A stretch of 64,000 nucleotides of DNA, taken from the NCBI GenBank assembly GCA_030148225.1, contig JASBTX010000032.1, positions 62,001-126,000 on the forward strand, read 5' to 3'. Below, piece after piece: positions 36,293 to 44,227 of the stretch (its first letter is position 1; every line of letters starts with the position of its first letter). The notes beneath the pieces are model-generated. The model was given only the letters and a program-made list of their open reading frames with translations, had not been told where the DNA came from and searched no databases. Source of the stretch: Paracoccaceae bacterium (lineage in GTDB: Bacteria > Pseudomonadota > Alphaproteobacteria > Rhodobacterales > Rhodobacteraceae). Made by a program: the position numbers and the translations under genes.

Positions 36293-37339
36293 ATGCGGCT
36301 CTGGGGGTGGATGTCGGCGGTTGCCGTGGGGCTCGGCCTGACAAATCCGGCCATCGCCGGGTCGGACTAGAGCGGCTGGAAATACGGTTTTCAGGGCCAG
36401 GTGATCCGGGGCAGGACGCTCTTCAGCCCCAGCCGCGATTTCTGCTTTACCGATCATGCGGCGACGGGAACCGGCACCTCATCGGCGAGCTGTTCGGTAA
36501 CCACCGGCAGCGTGGTGATCAGCGGCGTGGCCAATGCGGGCGCGACCGTCAACACCTATGACATCACCGCAACCCGGCCCGGCCCGCCCGTCTTTACCAT
36601 CACCGCTATACCCGGCAACGGAGAAACGCTGACCAGCTGGGCCACCGCCGATTTCAACGGCGACGGGGCCTTTGCCGGGGCCGTCACGACCACCACGGCG
36701 GGCGTGAACACCGCCCGCTCGACCGCGTGGGGCGGCTATAATTTCTTTGATTTCGGCGAATTGCTTGCGCAGGATATCACGCTCGGTTTCGGGGCGCATA
36801 TCGGCAATGATGTTCAGACCCCGTCCAACTGGCTTTTCGGGTGGGAGGCGGATATTTCCCTGCCACTGTCCAACACGACGCGCTTCGGCCAGTACAATTT
36901 CCGCACCGAGCAGATATACCTGAACCGCGATTTCGCGGTGCAGAATTTCGGGCTGAGTTCGGCGCGCGCGCGGGTCGGGTTCGTCTTTGACACGCCCTCC
37001 AGCGGGCCTTCCAGCGTCTTTGACAACATGCTGATCTATGCGACCGCCGGGATCGGCGCGCTCGGCGCACGCATCAGCGTCGATGAAACCATCCAGAGCC
37101 GGGCCGGAAACTATGCCTTTTCCGACAGCCGGACCGAGGTCACGTTCGGCCCGGTGATTGGCACCGGCATCGGCTGGAAACTGCGCGACAATGCGTTTTT
37201 CAGCGCCGAGGCGCTCTATTACAAATTCGGCAAGGAATACGAGATCGCCTCGCTGATGCGCACTTCGACCGGTGGCGAAACGGTCCGCATCGACGACGTC
37301 ACCGAAATTCGCGTCAAGCTGAGTTTCACGCTGAACTGA
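36293..37339 (+). pseudogene. Outer-membrane beta-barrel protein interrupted by an in-frame amber codon after the signal peptide
   Basis: ATG 36293, with AAGGGTGG upstream, begins a signal peptide (MRLWGWMSAVAVGLGLTNPAIA) in frame with a 323-codon beta-barrel region. Codon 26 is TAG (36368-36370). The context GSD-stop-SGWKYGFQGQ suggests an original TGG: 'WSGWYxG'-like starts are common in OmpA-like/porin-family barrels. The rest is intact, with FNFRTEQIYLNRDF-type strands, ARARVGFVFD, YATAGIGALGARI, GTGIGWKL and a terminal aromatic-strand ending KLSFTLN. Without readthrough no exported product is made. A GTG at 36401 could start a barrel lacking a signal peptide. Confidence 0.75.
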
Positions 37340-37365
37340 CGCCCGGAACCTTCGCCGGGCATGAA

Positions 37366-37397
37366 AAAACCCGCCGGGCCTTGGCCGGGCGGGTTTT
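37366..37397. terminator. Bidirectional intrinsic terminator between the barrel gene and sodB
   Basis: Stem AAAACCCGCC (37366-37375) with GGCGGGTTTT (37388-37397). It has A-tract and T-tract on opposite sides, so it can end both the plus-strand barrel transcript and minus-strand sodB. Confidence 0.75.
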
Positions 37398-37424
37398 GGT
37401 TTCCGGTCTTTCGGGGGTCCGATC

Positions 37425-38024
37425 CTACATCCGCGAGGCGACGTTTTCCCAATTGACCAGATTGTCGAGGAAATTGCTCAGATAGGCCGGGCGCTTGTTG
37501 CGGAAGTCGATGTAATAGGAATGCTCCCACACGTCACAGCCCAACAGCGCCGTCTGCCCGAAGCAAAGCGGATTGACGCCGTTTTCCGTCTTGGTCACGG
37601 CAAGCGAACCATCGGCATTCTTGACCAGCCAGCACCAGCCCGAGCCGAACTGCCCCGCACCGGCAGCCGAGAACTGGGCCTTGAACTCATCGACCGAGCC
37701 AAAGCTCTCGGCCAATGCGGCCTCCAGTTCGCCGGGCATCTTGCTCTCGCCGGGTCCCATCATCTCCCAGAACTGGTTATGGTTCCAGAGCTGGCTGATG
37801 TTGTTGAAAATGCCGTTCTGGGCGACGGCCCCGGCGTCATAGGTGCCGGTGATGATCTCTTCCATCGACTTGCCGTCCCACTCGGTACCCGCGATGGCCG
37901 CATTGCCGTTGGTGACATAGGCATTGTGGTGCAGGTCGTGATGATACTCGAGCGTCTCTTTCGACATGCCGTTCCCGGCCAGCGCGTCATGCGCATATGG
38001 AAGATCAGGAAGTTCAAAAGCCAT
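37425..38024 (-). CDS. sodB: Superoxide dismutase, Fe/Mn type
   Basis: 199 residues from MAFELPDLPYAHDALAG; an upstream in-frame ATG at 38111 is rejected because the family starts at this motif. Metal ligands are visible in their usual settings: His in LEYHHDLHHNAYV, His in LWNHNQFWEMMGP, Asp and His in CDVWEHSYYIDF. FGSGWCWLV resembles the Fe-type active-site neighbourhood. Cytoplasmic defence against superoxide. Stands alone, with the terminator described just downstream. Confidence 0.95.
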   Translation of the reverse strand: MAFELPDLPYAHDALAGNGMSKETLEYHHDLHHNAYVTNGNAAIAGTEWDGKSMEEIITGTYDAGAVAQNGIFNNISQLWNHNQFWEMMGPGESKMPGELEAALAESFGSVDEFKAQFSAAGAGQFGSGWCWLVKNADGSLAVTKTENGVNPLCFGQTALLGCDVWEHSYYIDFRNKRPAYLSNFLDNLVNWENVASRM

Positions 38025-38353
38025 CTCAGGCCCCCTTTCAGCAAAAATATGATTGAAGCGTATAAGAGCGTTTGACCGGCGCGGGTCAAGGGTCTGGGCG
38101 CGATTCACCAAAGTTATCCACAGAATCGCCGCCCGCTGTTAGCGCCTCCGAATTCGCGCCGATTTCCGCATCAGGGCCGCTTACACAAATCGAACATATT
38201 TTGCGGATCATGCGGGTGTGTCAGGGTCACGATCCAAATATCTGATTTTCGTGCAGATTATATGCACTGCATCAATTCCGCCACAGACAGGTGTTTTCGC
38301 TCATACCTGTTTTTCCATACCGCCGATTTTGCTAATCTATCTGCTCGGAGTAT
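38025..38353. other. 329-bp divergent intergenic region between sodB and a secreted-protein gene
   Basis: No gene seen. It contains a perfect DnaA-box 9-mer (38114-38122), the 12-mer CACAAATCGAAC (38184-38195) shared with the palindrome at 36137-36158, and a 6-bp stem ACAGGT/ACCTGT (38287-38310) followed by five Ts. The promoters of both flanking genes must lie here; no convincing -35/-10 pair was found. Confidence 0.5.
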
Positions 38354-39109
38354 ATGTCAATGATTTCCATCAAGACCCTTGCCCTCTCGACCGTTGCCGC
38401 AAGCGCGATTGCAACCTCGGCCGTGGCGCAATCTTCTTCACCCTTCAGCGGCCCGTCTTCGCTGGCTGATTCCTTCATCAGCAGCGGCCCGGTCAGCAGC
38501 CTTCAGATCCTGCCTACCGCCATCGCGCTGGGTGTCGGTATCGGGCTCGACCCGTACGAGATGCTGGATTACGCGGTCACCGAAACCATCTATGGCGGCG
38601 ATCCGCGCTATAACGATTTCATCCTTTTCTGGGAACTGAGCACAATCTCGTTCCTGCCGACCTACCTGCAGCTGGGCTATTACAAACAGCGCGGCGATGT
38701 GGAACGCGTCGTCAATTCTACCGGTACATCGTTCAACACCAACGGCAAGATGAAGGAAAGCGGTGCGTTCGCCGGTGTGGGCGTCAAGGTTCCGCTGAAC
38801 CAGATGATGGGCGGCACAACCAATGTCGCACCACCCCCTGCTGATCTGGGCGTCGCGGATGAGCCCAAGACACCCACCCTGAACTTTGCCGTTTCGCTGG
38901 GCATTGGCCGTCAGCATTTCGATGCGTTTGGCGGTGGTTTCTCGGATGATCAGGTCGAAGGCTTCCGCCGTATCGAGGCCGGCGTCGATATTCCGATCGG
39001 CGAAGACGGGTTCTATATCACACCCGGTGTCGTGAACACCAAATACACCGGTTCCGAGATCCGCGGCAGCAACACGATCGCCGTGATCCGGGGCAAATTC
39101 AAGTTCTGA
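38354..39109 (+). CDS. Secreted, probably outer-membrane, protein of unknown family
   Basis: 251 residues. Signal peptide (SIKTLALSTVAASAIATSAVAQ) followed by a Ser/Gly-rich mature N-terminus. The second half has alternating hydrophobic strands (FAVSLGIGRQHF, RRIEAGVDIPI, GFYITPGVV, TIAVIRGKFKF) and a terminal Phe, as in beta-barrel outer-membrane proteins. GGAG is 3 nt from the first ATG but 9 nt from the second (38360), so the product may begin MISIKTLAL. A strong terminator follows. Confidence 0.75.
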   Translation: MSMISIKTLALSTVAASAIATSAVAQSSSPFSGPSSLADSFISSGPVSSLQILPTAIALGVGIGLDPYEMLDYAVTETIYGGDPRYNDFILFWELSTISFLPTYLQLGYYKQRGDVERVVNSTGTSFNTNGKMKESGAFAGVGVKVPLNQMMGGTTNVAPPPADLGVADEPKTPTLNFAVSLGIGRQHFDAFGGGFSDDQVEGFRRIEAGVDIPIGEDGFYITPGVVNTKYTGSEIRGSNTIAVIRGKFKF

Positions 39110-39135
39110 TCCAAAACTGACAACCGAGTAAAATA

Positions 39136-39165
39136 CTGCCGCCGGGAAGCCCCGGCGGCAGTTTT
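39136..39165 (+). terminator. Intrinsic terminator after the secreted-protein gene
   Basis: Perfect 11-bp stem CTGCCGCCGGG (39136-39146) with 39151-39161, a 4-nt loop and TTTT directly after. On the other strand it is followed by TATTTTA, so it may also end the sox operon. Confidence 0.85.
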
Positions 39166-39208
39166 CATTTTCGGACAATTTTCGGGATATGGCGCGTCGC
39201 CACGACCC

Positions 39209-39778
39209 TCAGAAATACCCCACCTCGCCCCCGGGCCGCGCGGCGTTTGTCAGGACACCGTAAGCATAGCCCGCGACCGAGCGGAAACAGATCAGGCGGA
39301 ACTCTTCGGTATCTTCCATCCAGAAGGCGGCGGCAATCTGCGCCAGCCGGGTCCGCCGCAGATCACCCGGGCCAAACGCATCCGGTGACAGATCAACCGG
39401 CGCCAGCTTGGCCAGCACCTCGCGCGCGTCGGCGCCGGAGATTGAAAACATCGCTCTGGCATCCGACATGACCTGAACAAGGCTGTGCATACCCTCCAGC
39501 GCGGCCATCACCGCCCCGGCCAGTGCCGGCGCATCCGCATGGGGGCACATCACCATCAGCTCATCCGGCGACATCCATGCCAGAGCGATATCGCCCTTGC
39601 GTTCGATGCGGCGCTGTTTGGGGCAGGTCAGCCCGGTTGCGTCCGCAACAGCCTTTCTGAACCGGGTCGAGCGCAGGTTGCCCCGGATGGTGATCATGCC
39701 CTGTGGCCCCATCTCGGCCACGGTCACATAGCCCGCATAGCGGGCGGCGTTCAGTGCGCTTGCCGGTATATCAGACAT
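39209..39778 (-). CDS. soxG: Sarcosine oxidase gamma subunit
   Basis: 189 residues from MSDIPASALNAARYAGYVTVAEMGP. Seen: GMITIRGNLRSTRFRKAVADATGL and LAWMSPDELMVMCP, both typical of SoxG, a folate-binding-domain-like subunit of the heterotetramer. Last gene of the soxB..D-A-G operon; its ATG overlaps the end of soxA by 8 nt. The homologous subunit of N-methylglutamate dehydrogenase (MgdD) looks similar, so the substrate is set by the whole operon. Confidence 0.88.
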   Translation of the reverse strand: MSDIPASALNAARYAGYVTVAEMGPQGMITIRGNLRSTRFRKAVADATGLTCPKQRRIERKGDIALAWMSPDELMVMCPHADAPALAGAVMAALEGMHSLVQVMSDARAMFSISGADAREVLAKLAPVDLSPDAFGPGDLRRTRLAQIAAAFWMEDTEEFRLICFRSVAGYAYGVLTNAARPGGEVGYF

Positions 39779-42700
39779 TCTGACGCTCTCCTTCCGGATC
39801 AAGGAACACGGGCGAGACGATGCGCGCAGGTATGCGTCCGCCATCGGTGCGGGCAAATTCGACCACCTCGCCCATGCGTTCGGGCCCCCGCTGGATCAGC
39901 CCCATGGCAATGCCCTTGTTCAGTGTGGGCGAATGATAGGTCGAGGTGACGCGCCCGATCACATTGGCCTGACCATTGGCGTTCCGGCCCTGCCCCACCG
40001 CATAGATACCATCCGGCAGCACCGATCCGTCCAGCGTCTCGAGCCCGACCAGTTTCCAGCGTTCGGGATTGGCCATGAAGCTGCGCACCTGCGCCCGCTT
40101 GCCAAGGTAATCGTCCTTTTTCCTCGAGATCGCCCAGTCCAGCCCCAGATCCTGCGGGATCACCGTGCCGTCGGTTTCGTCCCCGATCATGATAAAGCCC
40201 TTTTCGGCCCGCATGATATGCAGCGCCTCGGTGCCATAGGCCATGACGCCAAACTCCTGACCCGCCGTCATCAGCGCATCCCAGAACGCCCGGCCCTGAC
40301 TGGCCGGCACGGCGATTTCATACGACAGCTCGCCCGAGAAACTGATGCGGTAGGCGCGGATATCGAAACCGCCGATCTGGCCATCGGCCCAGGCCATGAA
40401 GGGCAGTGCCTCGGGGCTGACATCCATGCCGCCCAGCTTTTCCAGTAGCTTGCGGGCATTCGGGCCGACCACCGCGATCTGGGCAAATTGCTCGGTCACG
40501 TTGGCGGTATAGACCTTCCAGTCCCACCATTCGGTCTGCAGCCACTCTTCCATATGGCCGTGGATACGCTCGGCCCCGCCTGTGGTAGTGTGACAAAGGA
40601 AGGTCTGATCATCGATGCGCGCGACCACGCCGTCATCGATCAGGAAACCGTTTTCCGAACACATCAGCCCATAGCGGCAGCGCCCCGGTTTCAGCGTCGA
40701 CATCATGTTGGTATAGAGCATGTCCAGAAACCGGCCCGCATCCGGGCCTTGCACGATGATCTTGCCCAGCGTCGAGGCATCGAGGAGGCCGAGATTCTCG
40801 CGGGTATTCGTCACCTCGCGCGCGACCGCCTGTTCCACGGTTTCGCCGTCGCGCGGATAGGCATAGGCCCGCCGCCAGAGGCCCACCGGCTCCCAGTCGG
40901 CGCCGTTGGCATCGCCCCAGTCATGGATCGGTGTCTTGCGGATGGGCTGAAACAGTTCGCCATGCGCCTCTCCGCCCAGCGAAGCCAGCGAAATCGGCGT
41001 GTAGGGCGGGCGGAACGTGGTGGTGCCCGTGGCTGGTATCTCGGCGTTCAGCGCATCCGACAAAACGGCCAGCCCGTTGATATTGGACAGTTTCCCCTGA
41101 TCGGTCGCCATGCCCAGCGTCGTGTAACGCTTGGTATGTTCGACGCTTTCATAGCCCTCGCGCGCGGCAAGCTGCACATCGGAAACCTTGACGTCATTCT
41201 GAAAATCGAGCCACATTTTCGACCGCGCCTCGATCGGGGCGCCCTGCGGCATGATCCAGACCGGCTCGATCGCCTGCTCGGCTGCGCATTCCACCTCGGG
41301 CGGGGCGGTTTTGCGCGCCTTGCCGCCTGCGGCGATGGTCGCCAGACGCGCCTGTGCGACGGCATCGGCCATGCAGGCATCCAGCATCATTGCGCCATTG
41401 GCCGCCCCGGCGGCGGTGACCATGGGCAGCCCGTCCTGACCGGTGGGCGGATGATCGGCGTCGGGCCGGAACATCGCGCCCGCCCTGTCCCAAGTCAGCT
41501 TGCCCCCGCAATGCGACCAGAAATGCACGACCGGCGACCAGCCGCCCGACATGGCCACCGCGTCGCAGGCGACATATTCACGCGCCGCGCCTTCACCGGC
41601 CTGTGCACAAAGCGCGACACCGGTCACGCGTTTGCCGCCCTTGACCGCGGCGATCCCCATGCCGGTTTCCACCCGGATACCCATGCCGCGCGCGCGTTCG
41701 GCCAGCGGACCGGTGGCGTGGTCGCGGGCATCGGCGATCACCGGCACCTCAAGCCCCGCCTCTTTGAGCGCGATGGCGGTTCGATAGGCATCGTCATTAT
41801 TGGTGACAACCACGGTGCGGTCGCCGGGCGATACCCCGTAATCGACCAGATAGTCGCGCATGGCCGCAGCCAGCATCACCCCCGGCAGGTCATTGCCGGC
41901 AAAGGACAGTGGCCGCTCGATCGCACCGGTGGCCGACAGGATATGGCGCGCCCGGATCCGCCAGAGCCGGTGGCGCGGCGCATCGCCGCCATCGGGTGCA
42001 TGATCCGAGACGCGCTCGTAGCCCAGCGCGTAGCCGTGATCATAGATACCCGCCCCCATGGTGCGGTTGCGCAGCGTGACATTCGCCATCTCCGACAGGG
42101 CCGCCAGCGCATCACCGATCCAGGCCTCGGTCGGCTGTCCGTCAATCTCGCCGCCATCGACGGGTGCCCGCCCGCCCCAATGCGGGGTCTGTTCGATCAC
42201 CAGCACGCGCCGCCCGGCCCGACCCGCGGTCAGCGCCGCCTGCAGCCCGGCCACGCCGCCCCCGATGATCAACAGATCGACATGGGCATAGAAATGCTCG
42301 TAGCGGTCGGCATCGCGCGCCTTGGGCGCGCGGCCCAGCCCGGCCGATTGCCGGATGAAAGGCTCGTAGACATGTTTCCAGAACGGGCGCGGATGGATGA
42401 ACATCTTGTAATAGAACCCCGCCGGCAGGAAACGCGCCAGATGGGTGTTGATCGCACCGATATCATATTCGAGGCTGGGCCAGTGGTTTTGCGAGGTCGC
42501 GCTGAGCCCGTCGAAAAGTTCGGTTGTCGTGGCGCGCTGGTTCGGCTCGAACCGGCCCTCGGCGCCCATGTTCACCAGCGCGTTCGGCTCTTCCGCGCCC
42601 GAGGCGACGATGCCGCGCGGGCGGTGATATTTGAAGCTGCGCCCGACCAGCATCTGGTCATTGGCCAGAAGCGCCGAGGCCAGTGTGTCACCGGCAAAGC

Positions 42701-42785
42701 CCCGCAGGCGTTTGCCGTTGAAGCGGAATTCAAGCGGGCGGGTGGGATCGATCAGCCGCCCGGCGCGGGTCAGTCTGGTGCTCAT
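39771..42785 (-). CDS. soxA: Sarcosine oxidase alpha subunit
   Basis: 1004 residues, the usual SoxA length. Order: an N-terminal ubiquitin-like/2Fe-2S-type domain (FNGKRLRGFAGDTLASALLAN), a NAD-binding Rossmann domain (VDLLIIGGGVAGLQAALTAGRAGRRVLVIE, about 168-200), then a C-terminal aminomethyltransferase (GcvT-like) folate domain from about 600 (ENLGLLDASTLGKIIVQGPDAGRFLDMLY, GFIMIGDETDGTVIPQDLGL). Oxidises sarcosine with SoxB and transfers the one-carbon unit to tetrahydrofolate. 60 nt separate it from soxD. Confidence 0.94.
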   Translation of the reverse strand: MSTRLTRAGRLIDPTRPLEFRFNGKRLRGFAGDTLASALLANDQMLVGRSFKYHRPRGIVASGAEEPNALVNMGAEGRFEPNQRATTTELFDGLSATSQNHWPSLEYDIGAINTHLARFLPAGFYYKMFIHPRPFWKHVYEPFIRQSAGLGRAPKARDADRYEHFYAHVDLLIIGGGVAGLQAALTAGRAGRRVLVIEQTPHWGGRAPVDGGEIDGQPTEAWIGDALAALSEMANVTLRNRTMGAGIYDHGYALGYERVSDHAPDGGDAPRHRLWRIRARHILSATGAIERPLSFAGNDLPGVMLAAAMRDYLVDYGVSPGDRTVVVTNNDDAYRTAIALKEAGLEVPVIADARDHATGPLAERARGMGIRVETGMGIAAVKGGKRVTGVALCAQAGEGAAREYVACDAVAMSGGWSPVVHFWSHCGGKLTWDRAGAMFRPDADHPPTGQDGLPMVTAAGAANGAMMLDACMADAVAQARLATIAAGGKARKTAPPEVECAAEQAIEPVWIMPQGAPIEARSKMWLDFQNDVKVSDVQLAAREGYESVEHTKRYTTLGMATDQGKLSNINGLAVLSDALNAEIPATGTTTFRPPYTPISLASLGGEAHGELFQPIRKTPIHDWGDANGADWEPVGLWRRAYAYPRDGETVEQAVAREVTNTRENLGLLDASTLGKIIVQGPDAGRFLDMLYTNMMSTLKPGRCRYGLMCSENGFLIDDGVVARIDDQTFLCHTTTGGAERIHGHMEEWLQTEWWDWKVYTANVTEQFAQIAVVGPNARKLLEKLGGMDVSPEALPFMAWADGQIGGFDIRAYRISFSGELSYEIAVPASQGRAFWDALMTAGQEFGVMAYGTEALHIMRAEKGFIMIGDETDGTVIPQDLGLDWAISRKKDDYLGKRAQVRSFMANPERWKLVGLETLDGSVLPDGIYAVGQGRNANGQANVIGRVTSTYHSPTLNKGIAMGLIQRGPERMGEVVEFARTDGGRIPARIVSPVFLDPEGERQNV

Positions 42786-42822
42786 GTCAGTGCTCTGCCG
42801 GGGCGGCAGCCGCCGCGCATTG

Positions 42823-42845
42823 AGTATTTTTGCAAAGAAGAAACC
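42823..42845 (-). repeat. Short GAGTATTTTTGCAAAGAAGAAA-type spacer in the sox operon
   Basis: The soxD-soxA gap contains GAGTATTTTTGCAAAGAAG, a wording that recalls intergenic repeat debris common in Rhodobacterales genomes. Only one copy is seen in this window, so the assignment is from memory of the group rather than a comparison here. Confidence 0.3.
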
Positions 42846-43175
42846 TCATGAGAATTCCCGCCAGCGCCAGCCGGGGCGTTTGGCCGAGATGGCCTTACGG
42901 ATGGGTTCAGGTGGTTCGGTAAGCTGGGCGGAATAGGTGCCGAAAAGCTCGAGCGTTGCGGTGCAGCGGGCGGCGTGGAACCATTTTCCGCAGCCATTGG
43001 CGTGCAGCCAGCGTTCGAAATGCACGCCTTTCGGGTTTTCGCGGCCAAAGAGATAGCCGGTGAAATCCTCGTCCGAGGCGCCGGGGCCAAAGCGTTTGAG
43101 ATGCGCCTCGCCACCGGCATGAAGCTCGGTCTCTTCGGCGGCGACGCCGCAATAGGGGCAGGTCAGAACCAGCAT
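42846..43175 (-). CDS. soxD: Sarcosine oxidase delta subunit
   Basis: 109 residues from MLVLTCPYCGVAAEETEL. The zinc site is visible: CPYCG at the N-terminus, and CGKWFHAARC (about 81-90). GENPKG-type context GRENPKGVHFERWLHANGC is the SoxD signature. The upstream in-frame ATG at 43274 is rejected. Positioned between the secreted-protein gene (13 nt) and soxA (60 nt). Confidence 0.93.
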   Translation of the reverse strand: MLVLTCPYCGVAAEETELHAGGEAHLKRFGPGASDEDFTGYLFGRENPKGVHFERWLHANGCGKWFHAARCTATLELFGTYSAQLTEPPEPIRKAISAKRPGWRWREFS

Positions 43176-43188
43176 GATCTTGATCCGT

Positions 43189-43722
43189 TCATTCCAGATG
43201 CATCCAGCGTTGACAGTAGAAAAGCCCGCCTTCGACAAGCTCGCGTTCGGCAAGGCTGACATCGACCCGGTCACCGACGCCGGGCAGTTCGATCTGCAGG
43301 CGCGTGTTGCGTTGCAGGGTCTTGTAGAGTGTCTGCGCCTTGTTGCCGAAACCGATGGAACTCTGAAGCTGGTTGCCCCGGCGTTTCATCGGATAATCGA
43401 GCACGCTGCCATCTGGAAAGACGAGGCGCATGGTCTGTTTGCCGCTGGCGGCGGCGTTTTTCGGGTGGGTCACCGCCAGGTGCAGCGATTTGCCGGGCCG
43501 CCAGTAGAGGGCAAAACCCACCGCCTGACGACCGGCGCTGCGCAGGTTGGCCTGCGCCGAGCAGGATTTGCGCGCATAGCTGCCATGGATCGAGAACGTG
43601 CCGACATTCACCTTGAGCGTTTCGCCCTGATGATAGGCGGCCACCGGACCGGCCCAAAGCGCCAGCGCGCCCCCCAGCAGAAGCGCAGGCGCGGCGCGGG
43701 TGATCTGCGCGACGCGGCTCAT
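43189..43722 (-). CDS. Secreted protein of unknown function inside the sox operon (second of two)
   Basis: 177 residues from MSRVAQITRAAPALLLGG. The signal peptide ends near GPVAA. The mature part has SIHGSYARKSCSAQANLRSAG and LFYCQRWMHLE: two Cys, probably a disulfide, and a beta-rich middle (FALYWRPGKSLHLAV, MRLVFPDGSVLDYPM). No family recognised; a distant similarity to IalB-like proteins is possible. It sits 4 nt from its upstream neighbour and 13 nt from soxD, so it is co-transcribed with the oxidase. Confidence 0.72.
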   Translation of the reverse strand: MSRVAQITRAAPALLLGGALALWAGPVAAYHQGETLKVNVGTFSIHGSYARKSCSAQANLRSAGRQAVGFALYWRPGKSLHLAVTHPKNAAASGKQTMRLVFPDGSVLDYPMKRRGNQLQSSIGFGNKAQTLYKTLQRNTRLQIELPGVGDRVDVSLAERELVEGGLFYCQRWMHLE

Positions 43723-43726
43723 CCGA

Positions 43727-44227
43727 TCACAGCGCCCCGAGGCAGGCGGTGATCGCCCCAAGCGCGGCGCGCATGTCACCGAGATCGATGTTCAGCTGAT
43801 CCTCACCGGTGCTGATGGTCAGCGTTTCGCCGTCGGGGATGCTGGCCTCGAAGGCCAGCAATTCCTCGAGCGAGGCGAAGGGAAACATGAAATCGCCCTC
43901 GCGCGCCTCGGTCCGGCGCTCGAGTGTGAAGGCGGCATCGACGGTGACGGTCAGCGCGACCTCGCTGGCTGTCAGATGCGCCGGATCGTCATAGCCCGCG
44001 ACATGCCAGCGCTGTCCGGCGGCGGTCTGGTAATAGGTATAGATCATCTTCCTGCCCGCCTCGGATGGCTTCTCCAGCGCGGCAAGGCAGATGCGCGGCT
44101 CTTCCACGCGGGCGATCTTGAAACCGGCGATATCGGCATAGGGCACCATCTGCGCCGCGGCGGCTCCGGCGGTCCAGATGGCGAGGGTGGTCAGGGCAAT
44201 ACGGGATGTGAAGGATGTGGGGATCAA
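43727..44227 (-). CDS. Secreted protein of unknown function inside the sox operon (first of two), TTG start
   Basis: 166 residues. No ATG or GTG fits in front of the signal peptide (IPTSFTSRIALTTLAIWTAGAAAAQ). TTG at 44227 overlaps the soxB stop as TTGA, the usual coupling geometry, and is taken as the start. The mature domain has FKIARVEEPRICLAAL and MIYTYYQTAAGQRWHVAGYDD, ending ITACLGAL; two Cys. No known family recognised. Its place directly after soxB argues for a role linked to the oxidase or its substrate, but this is inference. Confidence 0.72.
   Translation of the reverse strand: MIPTSFTSRIALTTLAIWTAGAAAAQMVPYADIAGFKIARVEEPRICLAALEKPSEAGRKMIYTYYQTAAGQRWHVAGYDDPAHLTASEVALTVTVDAAFTLERRTEAREGDFMFPFASLEELLAFEASIPDGETLTISTGEDQLNIDLGDMRAALGAITACLGAL

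Noticed and set aside
36401-37339. Functional cytoplasmic protein starting at the GTG after the amber codon
   Set aside because: The translated product is plainly an outer-membrane barrel and needs the signal peptide encoded upstream of the TAG.
38287-38314. Intrinsic terminator or attenuator before the secreted-protein gene at 38354
   Set aside because: 6-bp stem with a 12-nt loop is too weak, although five Ts follow.
40488-42851. A 787-codon open frame on the plus strand opposite soxA
   Set aside because: Antisense shadow typical of high-GC DNA: low-complexity His/Arg/Pro-rich translation, while soxA on the other strand has clear domains.
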